Shown here: positions 7,406-19,287 of the stretch, in pieces | How the letters are laid out: every line of letters begins with the position of its first letter | Position numbering within the stretch: position 1 is the stretch's first letter | Source: Erythrobacter sp. AP23 | GTDB lineage: Bacteria > Pseudomonadota > Alphaproteobacteria > Sphingomonadales > Sphingomonadaceae | Assembly: GCF_001542855.1 (NCBI RefSeq) | Contig: NZ_LNBY01000001.1 | Span: 124,001 to 188,000, forward strand | Length of the DNA: 64,000 nt | Direction: 5' to 3' | The notes under the pieces: generated by a model | Database searches by the model: none | What the model saw: the letters and a program-made list of their open reading frames with translations, nothing else | Told to the model about the DNA's origin: nothing | Program-made: the position numbers and the translations under genes

Positions 7406-8938
7406 ATGTCCGCCAATATCGCTGAAATGGAACGCCGCCGCGAAGCTGCCCGGATGGGCGGCGGGCAGAAGCGCATCGATGCGCAGCACGCCAAGGGCAA
7501 GCTGACCGCGCGCGAGCGGCTCGACGTGCTGCTCGACGAAGGCAGCTTCGAAGAACTCGATACCTATGTCGAGCACGACTGCACCGATTTCGGCATGGAG
7601 GCTCAGAAAATCCCGGGTGATGGCGTGGTCACCGGATCGGGCACGATCAACGGCCGTCTCGTCTATGTTTTCAGCCAGGATTTCACCGTATTCGGCGGCA
7701 GCTTGTCGAAGCGCCATGCCGAGAAGATCTGCAAGGTCATGGACAGTGCGATGAAGGTCGGCGCACCGGTCATCGGCCTCAACGATTCGGGCGGCGCGCG
7801 CATCCAGGAGGGCGTCGCTTCGCTCGGCGGTTATGCCGAGGTGTTCCAGCGCAACGTCCTCGCATCGGGCGTGGTGCCGCAGATCAGCCTCATCATGGGG
7901 CCGTGCGCGGGCGGCGCGGTCTACAGCCCCGCAATGACAGACTTCATCTTCATGGTTGAGGACAGCAGCTACATGTTCGTCACCGGGCCCGATGTGGTGA
8001 AGACGGTGACCAACGAAGTCGTCACGCAAGAAGAATTGGGCGGGGCGACGACGCACACCACCAAGACTTCGGTCGCCGACGTCGCATTCGAAAACGACAT
8101 CGAAACGCTGCTCGCAACGCGCAATTTCTTCGATTTCCTGCCGCTGTCGAACCGCGAGGAGGTGCCCGAGCGCCCGACGAGCGATCCGTGGGACCGCATG
8201 GAGGACAGCCTCGACACGCTGATCCCCGACAACGCCAATCAGCCCTACGACATGCACGAAGTCATCCGGAAGACGCTGGACGAGGGCGATTTCTTCGAGA
8301 TCCAGCCGAACCATGCCGCCAATATCATCTGTGGCTTCGGCCGCGTCGAAGGGCGCACGGTCGGCGTGGTGGCGAACCAGCCGATGGTGCTGGCAGGGGT
8401 GCTCGACATCAATTCTTCCAAAAAGGCCGCGCGCTTCGTGCGTTTCTGCGATGCCTTCGAAATCCCGATCCTGACCTTCGTCGACGTGCCCGGCTTCCTC
8501 CCCGGCACCGCGCAGGAGCACAACGGCATTATCAAGCACGGCGCGAAGCTGCTCTTCGCCTATGCCGAGGCGACCGTGCCCAAGATCACCGTGATCACGC
8601 GCAAGGCCTATGGCGGCGCCTATGACGTGATGGCCTCCAAGCATCTGCGCGGCGACCTCAACTACGCCTGGCCCACCGCCGAAATCGCCGTGATGGGCGC
8701 CAAGGGCGCGGTGGAGATCATCTTCCGCCAGGACCGCGACGATCCGGACAAGATCGCCGAGAAAACCAAAGAATACGAAGATCGCTTCGCTAACCCCTTC
8801 GTGGCGGCGCAGCGCGGCTATATCGACGAGGTGATCTACCCGCACTCGACCCGCAAGCGGATCGCGCTGGGACTACGTAAGCTGCGGACCAAGCAGCTCG
8901 AAAACCCTTGGAAGAAACACGACAACATTCCGCTGTGA
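7406..8938 (+). CDS. pccB: Propionyl-CoA carboxylase, carboxyltransferase (beta) subunit
   Basis: A 510-aa acyl-CoA carboxyltransferase that moves CO2 from carboxybiotin to propionyl-CoA to give (S)-methylmalonyl-CoA. It has both crotonase-like halves: [41 protein letters not shown] and [16 protein letters not shown] in the N half, and [24 protein letters not shown] and [18 protein letters not shown] in the C half. Length matches PccB. The start at 7406 ([19 protein letters not shown]) has AGGGGA 5 nt upstream. The alpha subunit is at 16496-18562, with the epimerase and mutase between them, so the window holds the whole route to succinyl-CoA. Confidence 0.95.
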   Translation: MSANIAEMERRREAARMGGGQKRIDAQHAKGKLTARERLDVLLDEGSFEELDTYVEHDCTDFGMEAQKIPGDGVVTGSGTINGRLVYVFSQDFTVFGGSLSKRHAEKICKVMDSAMKVGAPVIGLNDSGGARIQEGVASLGGYAEVFQRNVLASGVVPQISLIMGPCAGGAVYSPAMTDFIFMVEDSSYMFVTGPDVVKTVTNEVVTQEELGGATTHTTKTSVADVAFENDIETLLATRNFFDFLPLSNREEVPERPTSDPWDRMEDSLDTLIPDNANQPYDMHEVIRKTLDEGDFFEIQPNHAANIICGFGRVEGRTVGVVANQPMVLAGVLDINSSKKAARFVRFCDAFEIPILTFVDVPGFLPGTAQEHNGIIKHGAKLLFAYAEATVPKITVITRKAYGGAYDVMASKHLRGDLNYAWPTAEIAVMGAKGAVEIIFRQDRDDPDKIAEKTKEYEDRFANPFVAAQRGYIDEVIYPHSTRKRIALGLRKLRTKQLENPWKKHDNIPL

Positions 8939-9165
8939 TGGGCAGCGAAATTGCCATCCCAGCGCTACTCGGAGTGGCAATCCTCGTCATAGCCCTTGGA
9001 GCTACTTCAATCTGGCTGCGTGTGAGTGAGGTCTTAGGAGCTGAGATTAACGTTGGGGCGCGCGAGCCAACCCGATGGTTTTGGGCATGGCAATTTGCAA
9101 AGCTATTGATCGTCGCCGCCGCGATTTGGCTGGCACAAGAGCTAGTAGTGATACTTTGGAGATGA
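8938..9165 (+). CDS. Small two-TM membrane protein coupled to pccB
   Basis: A 75-aa protein with two hydrophobic helices (IPALLGVAILVIALGATSIW and FAKLLIVAAAIWLAQELVVIL) and a short polar loop. Its ATG shares the final A of the pccB stop (TGATG), indicating translational coupling. Codon use is visibly AT-richer than in pccB. I recognise no family. A second unrelated small two-TM protein sits in the same way behind the mutase gene (15119-15370). Confidence 0.65.
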   Translation: MGSEIAIPALLGVAILVIALGATSIWLRVSEVLGAEINVGAREPTRWFWAWQFAKLLIVAAAIWLAQELVVILWR

Positions 9166-9245
9166 AGCCCGGCCGTCTCAACCATATCGGTGCTTCGAGA
9201 CGCCAACTCTCCCGCCTTCCCACGACAAGATTGCCCGCATTGTGA
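9162..9245 (+). pseudogene. Truncated 5' copy of methylmalonyl-CoA epimerase gene
   Basis: The frame begins MKPGRLNHIGAS and ends after 27 codons. Its first dozen codons match the intact epimerase at 11447 (MKLGRLNHIGVAT) at nucleotide level as well, with mostly third-position or single-base differences over about 31 nt; beyond that the similarity is lost. The ATG overlaps the stop of the preceding small gene (ATGA). It looks like a relic of a second mce 5' end. Confidence 0.6.
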
Positions 9246-9329
9246 CACTTGGACTGCGATCGGCTGTCCTATCTAGACAACACACCCCTGCTCCGTTAGT
9301 CTCCGCTGCAACCAGAGGAGACTATCTGC

Positions 9330-11369
9330 ATGAATAAACTCACGCTTACCGCCGCGGCGCTTGCGAGTGCGGCGCTCTTGCCCGGGGTCGGCCATGCCCA
9401 ACACCATGCGCTGGCCGAATACGAGCTGATCGACCGTACCGAATTGTTCGGCAATCCGGTCGCCTCGCAGGGCCGCATCAGCCCCGATGGCGAATGGGTC
9501 AGCTGGATCGCCCCCGACGAGGGCGTGATGAACGTCTGGGTCGCCCCGGCGGACAACCCCTCGCAGGGCAAGGTCGTCACCGACGATCGCCATCGCGGCA
9601 TTTCGAACCATTTCTGGTCGACCGACAGCCGCTACGTCATGTTCGTCAAGGACAATGACGGCGACGAGAACTACCACGTCTACGTCACCGATCCGCGTAC
9701 CGGCGAAACGCGCGATCTCACGCCGCTGGAAGACGGCATCCGCGCGCAGATCATGGGCGTCAGCCGCGACCGGCCCGGCGTGATCCTCGTCGGCACGAAC
9801 GAACGCAACCCGCAGCTGACCGATCTCTACGAATACAATATCGAGACCGGCGAACGCACGTTGATTGCCGAGAATCCCGGCTATGCGCAGTGGATCACCG
9901 ACAACACTTACAAGCCACGCCTGGCACTGGCTCCGCAGCCCGACGGGGGCATGAAGGCGGTCTATCTCAACGAGGACATGACCCCGGGCGAGACCTTTGC
10001 CGACATCCCCAGCGAGGACATGCTCAACACCAACATCGTCCAGTTCTCGCGCGACAACAATACGGTCTACATGATCGACAGCCGCGAGCGGAACCTTGCG
10101 GCGGGCGTCGCGGTGGACCTGGCCACGGGCGAGCGCACGGTCATCGTCGAGCCCGAGAAAGCCGATCTCAGCGGCATTCTGGTCGACAACGAGACCTATG
10201 CGCCGATCGCCTATTCGACCAATTACCTGCGCGACGAATGGAAGGCGCTGACCGACGAGGCGGCGGCAGAGCTCGACTATCTGTCGAGCAACATCGCCGG
10301 CGAGTTCCAGGTCGTCTCGCGCACCGAGGACGACCAGAAGTGGGTCGTCTGGGGCGGCGCGGCGGAAGCGCCCGGCCAGTATTACGTCTACGATCGCCAG
10401 AGCGACACGCTGACCCCATGGTTCGTCACGCGGCCCGACCTGGCCGATGCGCCGCTGCAGCCGATGCATCCGCTCGAGCTCAAGTCCTCGGACGGCCTCA
10501 CGCTGGTATCCTACCTCACCCTTCCGCCGGGCAGCGATCCCGATGGGGACGGCCGCCCCGACGAGGCGTTGCCGATGCTGCTGTGGGTGCATGGCGGGCC
10601 GTGGGCGCGCGACAGCTATGGCTACAACACGATCCACCAGTGGATGGCCAATCGCGGCTATGCTGTGCTCAGCGTCAACTACCGCGGCTCGACCGGCTTC
10701 GGAAAGGATTTCACCAATGCGGCGGTGAAGGAATTCGCCGGCAAGATGCATGACGATCTGATCGACGCGGTCGACTGGGCGGTCGACGAAGGCATCGCGA
10801 TCGAGGACAAGGTCGCGATCGGCGGGGGCAGCTATGGCGGCTACGCCACGCTGACCGGCGTCGCCTTCACCCCCGATACCTTTGCGTGCGGCGTCAACAT
10901 CGTCGGCCCGTCCAGCCTGGTGACGCTGATCGAGAGCTTCCCCGAATATTGGAAGCCGTTTCTCGCCGGCACCTGGTTCCGCTATGTCGGCGACCCGGCC
11001 GATCCCGAACAGCGCGAAGACCTGCTCTCGCGCTCGGCCATTACCCGGATCGACGATATCAAGGTACCGCTGCTGGTCGGGCAGGGCGGCAACGACCCGC
11101 GCGTGACCAAGCAGGAGGCCGACCAGCTGGTCGAGGCAATGCAGGCCAAGGGGCTGCCCGTGACCTACATCAACTATCCCGACGAAGGGCACGGCTTCCA
11201 GAAGCCGGAAAACCGCATGAGCTTCTTCGCGGCGATGGAAGGGTTCCTCGGCACCTGTCTCGGCGGCCGCGTGCAGCCGATCGGGGAAAGCTTCGAAGGC
11301 AGCTCCGCCGAAGTGCTCGCCGGTGCGGAATATGTCGACGGGCTCGAGGATGTGTCGTCCGGCGGTTGA
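9330..11369 (+). CDS. S9 family prolyl-oligopeptidase-like peptidase, exported
   Basis: A 679-aa serine peptidase with a signal peptide (MNKLTLTAAALASAALLPGVGHAQ, cleaved near 24). A beta-propeller-like region (about 30-390) precedes an alpha/beta-hydrolase domain with LLWVHGGPWARDSYGYN and the nucleophile Ser501 in GGGSYGGY. Asp589 (GGNDPRV) and His621 (PDEGHGF) complete the triad. It probably trims short peptides in the periplasm. AGAGGAGA upstream of the ATG is a good ribosome binding site, and a terminator at 11396 follows, so it seems to be a separate unit inside the propionate cluster. Confidence 0.9.
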   Translation: MNKLTLTAAALASAALLPGVGHAQHHALAEYELIDRTELFGNPVASQGRISPDGEWVSWIAPDEGVMNVWVAPADNPSQGKVVTDDRHRGISNHFWSTDSRYVMFVKDNDGDENYHVYVTDPRTGETRDLTPLEDGIRAQIMGVSRDRPGVILVGTNERNPQLTDLYEYNIETGERTLIAENPGYAQWITDNTYKPRLALAPQPDGGMKAVYLNEDMTPGETFADIPSEDMLNTNIVQFSRDNNTVYMIDSRERNLAAGVAVDLATGERTVIVEPEKADLSGILVDNETYAPIAYSTNYLRDEWKALTDEAAAELDYLSSNIAGEFQVVSRTEDDQKWVVWGGAAEAPGQYYVYDRQSDTLTPWFVTRPDLADAPLQPMHPLELKSSDGLTLVSYLTLPPGSDPDGDGRPDEALPMLLWVHGGPWARDSYGYNTIHQWMANRGYAVLSVNYRGSTGFGKDFTNAAVKEFAGKMHDDLIDAVDWAVDEGIAIEDKVAIGGGSYGGYATLTGVAFTPDTFACGVNIVGPSSLVTLIESFPEYWKPFLAGTWFRYVGDPADPEQREDLLSRSAITRIDDIKVPLLVGQGGNDPRVTKQEADQLVEAMQAKGLPVTYINYPDEGHGFQKPENRMSFFAAMEGFLGTCLGGRVQPIGESFEGSSAEVLAGAEYVDGLEDVSSGG

Positions 11370-11395
11370 TTGCGCCGAACTAACGCTCCAAACAT

Positions 11396-11434
11396 GCGGC
11401 GCGGTTCCATTGTGGAGCCGCGCCGCAACTTTTT
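11396..11434 (+). terminator. Rho-independent terminator after the S9 peptidase
   Basis: GCGGCGCGG (11396-11404) pairs perfectly with CCGCGCCGC (11418-11426), followed by AACTTTTT. It lies 26 nt after the peptidase stop and just upstream of mce. Confidence 0.85.
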
Positions 11435-11446
11435 CGGAGCAGGTAT

Positions 11447-11896
11447 ATGAAACTCGGCCGCCTCAACCATATCGGCGTTGCGACGCCATCCATCGAGGAG
11501 TCGATCCGCTATTACCGTGACGTGATGGGCGCGACGGAATTCCACGAGCCTTTCGATCTGGAAGCGCAGGGGGTCAAGGTGTGCTTCGTCGACACGCCGG
11601 GCGAGGACGGCACACACGGCACGCAGGTCGAACTGATCGAACCGCTCGGCCCCGACAGCCCGATCAACAATTTCCTCGCCAAGAACCCGGCCGGCGGGCA
11701 GCACCATGTGTGCTACGAGGTCGAGGATATCGAGGAGGCCCGAGCGTGGTTCGAAGGGCTGGGCAAGCGTATCCTTGGCCCGACGCGCATCGGTGCGCAT
11801 GGCACGCCGATCTTCTTCCTCCACCCCAGGGACATGATGGGCCAGCTGACCGAGATCATGGAAACGCCCTCTGACGACAGCCACTGGTCGAACTGA
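11447..11896 (+). CDS. mce: Methylmalonyl-CoA epimerase
   Basis: A 149-aa vicinal-oxygen-chelate protein that converts (S)- to (R)-methylmalonyl-CoA, the step between propionyl-CoA carboxylase and the mutase. It has the typical opening GRLNHIGVATPSIEESIRYY, metal ligands in NHIG, QVELIEPLG and QHHVCYEVEDI, and a C-terminal HPRDMMGQLTEIME. Length fits the family. GGAGCAGG upstream gives a usable ribosome binding site. Its 5' end has a degraded duplicate at 9162. Confidence 0.95.
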   Translation: MKLGRLNHIGVATPSIEESIRYYRDVMGATEFHEPFDLEAQGVKVCFVDTPGEDGTHGTQVELIEPLGPDSPINNFLAKNPAGGQHHVCYEVEDIEEARAWFEGLGKRILGPTRIGAHGTPIFFLHPRDMMGQLTEIMETPSDDSHWSN

Positions 11897-12002
11897 CAGG
11901 CAGTTGACGCCGCGCGTCGTAACGGACTTGCCTATCGGCTTGGTCGGGGCCTATTCGAGTTGCAATAAGAAACGAGCCTATCGGAGCTTAGGGGAGAGAC
12001 GC

Positions 12003-12788
12003 GTGAGCTACGAAACCATCATCGTCGAGAAGGACGGACCGCTTACCACCATCACGCTCAACCGGCCCGACCGGCTGAATGCGATGCCGCCGCAGATGGC
12101 GGACGAGATCGGCGCGGCCTTCTACGACCTCGGCGACAGCCGCGCGGTGCTGATCACCGGTGCGGGCAAGGGCTTCTGCTCGGGTGCCGATCTTTCCGCG
12201 CGCGGTGAAGGCAGCGCGCTCGACAGCAAGGGCGGGAGCCACCGCGCGCTGCAGAACCATTACAATCCGGCAGTGAACATGGTGCTGCGCGCGCCGGTGC
12301 CCGTGGTATGCGCGGTCAACGGCCCCGCGGCGGGCGTGGGCTGTTCGCTCGCTCTGGCCGGGGATTTCGTGCTTGCCGGGCGCTCGGCCTATTTCCTGCA
12401 GGCCTTCGTCAATATCGGCCTCGTGCCCGATGGCGGCTCGACCTGGCTGCTGAGCCGCGCCATCGGTCGCGCGCGCGCCACCCGGATGATGATGCTGGGC
12501 GAAAAGATCGGCGCCGACCAGGCCGAGGAGTGGGGCCTGATCTACAAGGCGGTCGATGACGAAGCGCTGCTGACCGAGGCGAAGGCGCTGGCGGAGAAGC
12601 TCGCCAATGGGCCGACCTTGGCCTATGCGACGATGAAGAAAAACATCGCCACCGCGCTCGACGGCAATATCACCGAGGTGTTCCTCGCCGAAGCCGAAGG
12701 CCAGCGGCTTGCGGGGGCAAGCAAGGACGCGATGGAAGGCGGCATGGCGTTCCTCCAGAAGCGCGAGCCCGCGTTCAAGGGGGAGTAA
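12003..12788 (+). CDS. Enoyl-CoA hydratase/isomerase family protein (PaaG-like)
   Basis: A 261-aa crotonase-fold protein that acts on CoA thioesters. It has TITLNRPDRLNAM, the oxyanion-hole region TGAGKGFCSGADLS and CAVNGPAAGVGCSLALAGD, and NIGLVPDGGSTWLLSRAIG, whose aspartate is typical of the PaaG (epoxyphenylacetyl-CoA isomerase) subgroup. The exact substrate cannot be fixed. The GTG at 12003 is chosen because AGGGGAGAG precedes it and homology begins there; an ATG-less extension upstream lacks similarity. It sits between mce and the mutase, so a role in fatty or amino acid degradation feeding propionyl-CoA is likely. Confidence 0.85.
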   Translation: MSYETIIVEKDGPLTTITLNRPDRLNAMPPQMADEIGAAFYDLGDSRAVLITGAGKGFCSGADLSARGEGSALDSKGGSHRALQNHYNPAVNMVLRAPVPVVCAVNGPAAGVGCSLALAGDFVLAGRSAYFLQAFVNIGLVPDGGSTWLLSRAIGRARATRMMMLGEKIGADQAEEWGLIYKAVDDEALLTEAKALAEKLANGPTLAYATMKKNIATALDGNITEVFLAEAEGQRLAGASKDAMEGGMAFLQKREPAFKGE

Positions 12789-12872
12789 GAGGCTAGCGCC
12801 GCAAGTCTTTCGGCATCTGCGCGAAGGCGTGGATCCAGCTAACCATGCTGTCGTTCGCACCCTTTCTTGGGA

Positions 12873-12888
12873 CCCCGCCTTCGCGGGG
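12873..12888. repeat. REP-like GC hairpin
   Basis: CCCCGC-CTTC-GCGGGG inside GGGACCCCGCCTTCGCGGG, followed by GGTGACG. The same core recurs at 61618-61635, so this is a copy of a dispersed intergenic palindrome lying between the hydratase and the mutase genes. Confidence 0.7.
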
Positions 12889-12962
12889 GTGACGTGGAAG
12901 GTTTGCCTTGGATACGACAGCCACCCTTCCCCTGCGCATACGATTGTGGTTTAGGGCCACGC

Positions 12963-15118
<2,156 letters not shown>

Positions 15119-15119
<1 letters not shown>

Positions 15120-15370
15120 TGGAGCGAAGCCAATTGACTAAGAAAGCACTTCTTCCATTAAGCCTCTTGGTCTGGGGCTCAATCGCTGCAATCCTCTGGG
15201 GCATCCGGGTATCGTTCACAAACGACTGTCAGCTTCACCATTCTCCCGGCCCTCTCTTGCAGGAATGCGTCTCGCGTTCGGGCTGGCTTGTTTTGGGACT
15301 GGCTGCGTTTTTGTTCGTCGCAGAAGCGGTGCGGACCTTCATTGCATGGAAAGCAATCTCGAATGACTGA
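15119..15370 (+). CDS. Small two-TM membrane protein coupled to the mutase
   Basis: An 83-aa protein with hydrophobic segments [19 protein letters not shown] and [20 protein letters not shown], separated by a loop with two cysteines ([15 protein letters not shown]) that could form a disulfide on the outer face. The ATG overlaps the mutase stop (TGATG), so translation is coupled. Base composition is more AT-rich than in its neighbours. I recognise no family. Its end overlaps the start of bioB by 8 nt. Confidence 0.65.
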
Positions 15371-16373
15371 AATGCGCACCGACTGGACCCGCGAAGAAAT
15401 CGCGGACCTCTTCGACCTTCCTTTCACCGAGTTGCTGTTCCGCGCGGCCACAGTCCACCGCGAGTTCCATCCGCCCGAGCAGATCCAGCTCTGCACATTG
15501 CTGTCGATCAAGACCGGCGGGTGTCCGGAGGATTGCGGCTATTGCTCGCAGTCGGTGAAGGCCGACAGCGGGGTCGAGGCGACCAAGCTGATGGAGGTGC
15601 AATCGGTCCTCCAGCGTGCGGCGCAGGCGAAGGATGCGGGCAGCCAGCGCTTCTGCATGGGCGCGGCGTGGCGCAACCCCAAGGACCGCGACATGCCCGC
15701 GATTGTCGAGATCGTGAAGGGCGTGCGCGACATGGGTCTGGAGACCTGCATGACGCTGGGTATGCTGACGCCCAAACAGGCGGAGATGCTCAAGGAAGCC
15801 GGGCTCGACTACTACAACCACAATGTCGATACCGGGCCGGAATATTACGAGCGCGTGATCTCGACGCGCAATTACCAGGACCGGCTCGACACGCTGCAGA
15901 ACGTGCGCGATGCAGGCATCAACGTATGCAGCGGCGGGATCGTCGGCATGGGCGAGACGCGCGAGGACCGGGTGGGCTTCGTCCACACGCTCGCCACATT
16001 GGAGCGCCATCCCGAAAGCGTGCCGGTCAACGCGCTGGTCCCGGTCAAGGGCACTGTGTTGGGCGATATGCTGGCCGATACGCCAATGGCCAAGATCGAC
16101 GATATCGAGTTCGTCCGCACGGTCGCGGTGGCGCGTATCACTATGCCGATGAGCATGGTGCGCCTCTCCGCCGGGCGCGAGAGCATGTCGGAAGCAACGC
16201 AGGCGCTGTGCTTCATGGCAGGAGCGAACTCGATTTTCACCGGCGACAAGCTGCTGACCGCGCCTAATGCGGGCGACGACAGCGACGCCGCGCTTTTCGC
16301 GAAGCTGGGCCTGACCGCGCTGGCGCAGGAAGAGCCGATGCGGGCTTGCAAGGTTACGGAACCGGCCGAGTGA
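15363..16373 (+). CDS. bioB: Biotin synthase
   Basis: A 336-aa radical-SAM enzyme that inserts sulfur into dethiobiotin. [13 protein letters not shown] holds the CxxxCxxC cluster (Cys54, Cys58, Cys61). [38 protein letters not shown] and [21 protein letters not shown] with the conserved arginine also match BioB. The ATG at 15363 is used; an ATG at 15372, one base after the stop of the previous gene, is possible. Its place between the mutase and pccA makes sense because propionyl-CoA carboxylase needs biotin. No other bio genes are in this window. Confidence 0.95.
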   Translation: MTEMRTDWTREEIADLFDLPFTELLFRAATVHREFHPPEQIQLCTLLSIKTGGCPEDCGYCSQSVKADSGVEATKLMEVQSVLQRAAQAKDAGSQRFCMGAAWRNPKDRDMPAIVEIVKGVRDMGLETCMTLGMLTPKQAEMLKEAGLDYYNHNVDTGPEYYERVISTRNYQDRLDTLQNVRDAGINVCSGGIVGMGETREDRVGFVHTLATLERHPESVPVNALVPVKGTVLGDMLADTPMAKIDDIEFVRTVAVARITMPMSMVRLSAGRESMSEATQALCFMAGANSIFTGDKLLTAPNAGDDSDAALFAKLGLTALAQEEPMRACKVTEPAE

Positions 16374-16390
16374 CCTCGCACGATTCCCGT

Positions 16391-16476
16391 TATGCTGAAC
16401 TTGTTTCAGCATCCATTTTTCAGATAGTACCGTCGATCGCAGAGGCTCGATGGACCCTGAAACACGTTCAGGGTGA
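16391..16476. repeat. Paired-hairpin intergenic repeat
   Basis: ATGCTGAA...TTCAGCAT (16392-16412) and CCCTGAA...TTCAGGG (16455-16473) form two separated hairpins filling most of the bioB-pccA gap. The layout and the GGGTGACG ending resemble the other REP-like elements of the window, but the stem sequence differs, so it is a second repeat type. Confidence 0.6.
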
Positions 16477-16495
16477 CGATGTTCTTGGGGGCTAG

Positions 16496-18562
16496 ATGTT
16501 CACAAAAATCCTAATCGCCAACCGGGGCGAAATCGCCTGCCGGGTCATCAAGACGGCCAAGCGCATGGGTATCGCGACTGTTGCGGTCTATTCCGATGCC
16601 GATGCGCGCGCGCCCTTCGTGCGGATGGCGGACGAGGCGGTGCATATCGGCTCCGCGCCCGCAGCCGAAAGCTATCTCGTCGCGGACAAAATCATTGCCG
16701 CGGCCAAGCAGACCGGCGCCGAAGCGGTGCATCCGGGCTATGGCTTTCTTTCCGAGCGCGCGAGCTTTGTCGAGGCGCTGGACAAAGCGGGGATTGCCTT
16801 CATCGGCCCGCCGGCCACGGCCATCGCTGCGATGGGCGATAAGATCGAGTCGAAGCGCATCGCCAAGGATGCCGGGGTCAACACCGTCCCGGGTTCCGAA
16901 GATGCGATCGACACCACGGAGGAAGCGCTCGAGGTCTCCAACGAGATCGGCTATCCGGTGATGATGAAGGCAAGCGCGGGCGGCGGCGGCAAGGGCATGC
17001 GCCTCGCCTGGAACGACAAGGACGTCGAGGAAGGCTTCGAGGCGACCAAGCGCGAGGGGCTCAACTCCTTCGGCGACGACCGCGTCTTCATCGAGAAATT
17101 CATCGAGGACCCGCGTCATATCGAGATCCAGATCCTCGGCGATACGCATGGTAACGTGATCTATCTGAACGAGCGCGAATGCTCGATCCAGCGCCGCCAC
17201 CAGAAGGTGGTCGAGGAAGCTCCGTCGCCTTTCGTCACGCCCAAGATGCGCAAGGCCATGGGCGAGCAGTGCGTCGCGCTGTCCAAGGCGGTCGGCTATC
17301 ACAGCGCGGGTACGGTCGAACTGATCGTCTCGGGGGCGGACAAGACCGGCGAGAGTTTCTATTTTCTCGAAATGAACACCCGCCTGCAGGTGGAGCACCC
17401 GGTGACGGAGGCGATCACCGGCGTGGACCTGGTCGAGCAGATGATTCGTGTGGCGGCAGGTGAGAAACTTAAGATCACTCAGGATGACGTGAAGATCGAC
17501 GGCTGGGCGATCGAGAACCGCGTCTATGCCGAAGATCCCTATCGCGGCTTTCTGCCGTCGACCGGTCGCCTCGTGCGCTACCAGCCGCCGGTCGAGCCCT
17601 GGGCCGACGATGGCGAGGAAAACGGTCGCCGCGGTGTCGACGGCGTGCGTGTGGATGACGGCGTATTCGAAGGCGGCGAAGTGTCGATGTTCTACGACCC
17701 GATGATCGCCAAGCTGGTGACCTGGGGCGAAACGCGCGACGAAGCGGCCAATCTCCAGATCGCCGCGCTCGACGCCTTCCGCATCGAGGGGCTGGGGCAC
17801 AATGTCGATTTCCTCAGCGCCATTATGCAGCACGAGCGGTTCCGATCGGGCGAGCTGACCACTGGCTTCATTGCCGAGGAGTATCCCGAGGGCTTCGAAG
17901 GCGCGCCTGCGTCGGAGCAGCTGACCAGGGTGCTTGCCGCGGTCGGCGGCGTGATCGCCACTGCCGACGCCGATCGCGCGCGGCGGATCGAGGGGCAGCT
18001 CTCCGACGATCTATACGCGCCTGGCGACTGGACCGTGCGAATCGGCGAGCGCGAGGAGGGCTCGACCACGCATGAAGTCCGGCTCGAAGAAAATGCTCTG
18101 ACCGTCGATGGCGAGCAGGTCACCATCGAAATGCAGTACACGCCGGGCGAGCCGATGATCGACGTCGCGCTGTTCGAGAACGGCGCCGAAGAGGACGCGG
18201 CGCCCGTCGAGAGCTACACCTTCCAGCTAGAACCCACGCGCACCGGCTATGCTGTGACCACGCGCGGGGCGACGCACAGCTTGCGCATTCTGCAAACGCG
18301 TATCGCGCACCTCGCCTCGCACATGATCGAGAAAGAGCCGCCCGATCTTTCCAAGATGCTGATCTGCCCGATGCCGGGCCTGCTGGTGAAGCTGCATGTC
18401 GGAGAGGGCGAGGAAGTCCAGCCGGGCCAGCCGCTCGCCACGGTAGAGGCGATGAAGATGGAAAACATCCTGCGCGCCGAAAAGCAGGCGACTGTGTCCA
18501 AGATCAACGCCGCCGAGGGCGAGAGCCTGGCGGTCGACGCGGTGATTCTGGAACTGGAGTAG
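16496..18562 (+). CDS. pccA: Propionyl-CoA carboxylase, biotin-carrying (alpha) subunit
   Basis: A 688-aa subunit that carboxylates biotin with ATP and bicarbonate. The biotin carboxylase domain (about 1-450) has KILIANRGEIACRVIKTA, the ATP-grasp glycine loop KASAGGGGKGMRLAW, HIEIQILGDTHGNVIYLNER and EMNTRLQVEHPVTE. A linker domain is followed by a C-terminal biotinyl domain with VEAMKMEN, in which Lys654 carries biotin. The size and the linker suit PccA rather than AccC. It closes the cluster begun by pccB. Confidence 0.95.
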   Translation: MFTKILIANRGEIACRVIKTAKRMGIATVAVYSDADARAPFVRMADEAVHIGSAPAAESYLVADKIIAAAKQTGAEAVHPGYGFLSERASFVEALDKAGIAFIGPPATAIAAMGDKIESKRIAKDAGVNTVPGSEDAIDTTEEALEVSNEIGYPVMMKASAGGGGKGMRLAWNDKDVEEGFEATKREGLNSFGDDRVFIEKFIEDPRHIEIQILGDTHGNVIYLNERECSIQRRHQKVVEEAPSPFVTPKMRKAMGEQCVALSKAVGYHSAGTVELIVSGADKTGESFYFLEMNTRLQVEHPVTEAITGVDLVEQMIRVAAGEKLKITQDDVKIDGWAIENRVYAEDPYRGFLPSTGRLVRYQPPVEPWADDGEENGRRGVDGVRVDDGVFEGGEVSMFYDPMIAKLVTWGETRDEAANLQIAALDAFRIEGLGHNVDFLSAIMQHERFRSGELTTGFIAEEYPEGFEGAPASEQLTRVLAAVGGVIATADADRARRIEGQLSDDLYAPGDWTVRIGEREEGSTTHEVRLEENALTVDGEQVTIEMQYTPGEPMIDVALFENGAEEDAAPVESYTFQLEPTRTGYAVTTRGATHSLRILQTRIAHLASHMIEKEPPDLSKMLICPMPGLLVKLHVGEGEEVQPGQPLATVEAMKMENILRAEKQATVSKINAAEGESLAVDAVILELE

Positions 18563-18849
18563 GTTCGTTTCCCAAAACAAAAAGCGCGCGAAACGATCAA
18601 CCAAAACGCGGCGCAATCGAACGTGTCGGCGGCTTTCCGATTTTTGCGAGTTTGCCGGTCTGCGTGCGCTTCAAGGTAAACGCACTTTTAGCAAGTCACT
18701 CCTGCGGAAATACTGCACGCCTTCGAGTGGCTTATTGCCCAACACGACACGATGATTGCCAACTACCAGCCGCACGGCGCGGGCAAGGTTACCCATATTA
18801 AGGCGCGCCCGACCTAACCCGCGCTCGAACCCGGCCACTGGCAATTATG
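18563..18849. other. Gap between convergent pccA and the secreted-protein gene; possible gene remnant
   Basis: No intact gene. A plus-strand frame without a start codon (about 18695-18818) reads PAEILHAFEWLIAQHD and then IANYQPHGAGKVTHIKARPT before a stop. Its composition is protein-like, and it is bounded upstream by an in-frame TAG. It may be the end of a decayed gene. No clear terminator is visible after pccA. Confidence 0.3.
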
Positions 18850-19287
18850 TCAGAAGGTGTCCGAAAAGCTCAGATTGGTGATGGTCATTCCCGCCGGCAG
18901 ATCGTCGACGTTGAATTTCCATTGGATCAGCAGGTCGCGGTGCTGGCACACATAGTTCAGGTGGAAGCGTAGCTCCGTCGTGAAATCGCGCGACTGCAGG
19001 ACGCAGCGTTCAACCGGACCATAAATTTCGACCGCATTGCGCGCTTGCCCGCCGAGCGAGGTCAGTTCGGCGCGTTTCGATGCGAACAGCGCGCTGCCGC
19101 TGGCCGCGGTCTTGACCGCTTCCTGCGAATCCTCCGCCTCGATCAGCGCGATGATCGGAGCCACGGCGGCTTCCGCGCGTATGAAATCGGCCGCATCGGG
19201 TTGGGAGACGACCTCGCGCGTGGTTTCGTGAGCCAGTGTCGGGGCGGCGATCACGGCAAGCGCGATACTCGAGAAAATCCTTTTCAT
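18850..19287 (-). CDS. Small exported protein, function unknown
   Basis: A 145-aa protein with a clear signal peptide (MKRIFSSIALAVIAAPTLAH). The mature part has an alanine/glutamate-rich helical half and a C-terminal half with two cysteines (ERCVLQS, NYVCQHRD), likely a periplasmic disulfide. No family is recognised. The start codon overlaps the stop of the cyclase gene (ATGA), so it is translated last in the aroK-aroB-cyclase operon. Confidence 0.7.
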   Translation of the reverse strand: MKRIFSSIALAVIAAPTLAHETTREVVSQPDAADFIRAEAAVAPIIALIEAEDSQEAVKTAASGSALFASKRAELTSLGGQARNAVEIYGPVERCVLQSRDFTTELRFHLNYVCQHRDLLIQWKFNVDDLPAGMTITNLSFSDTF

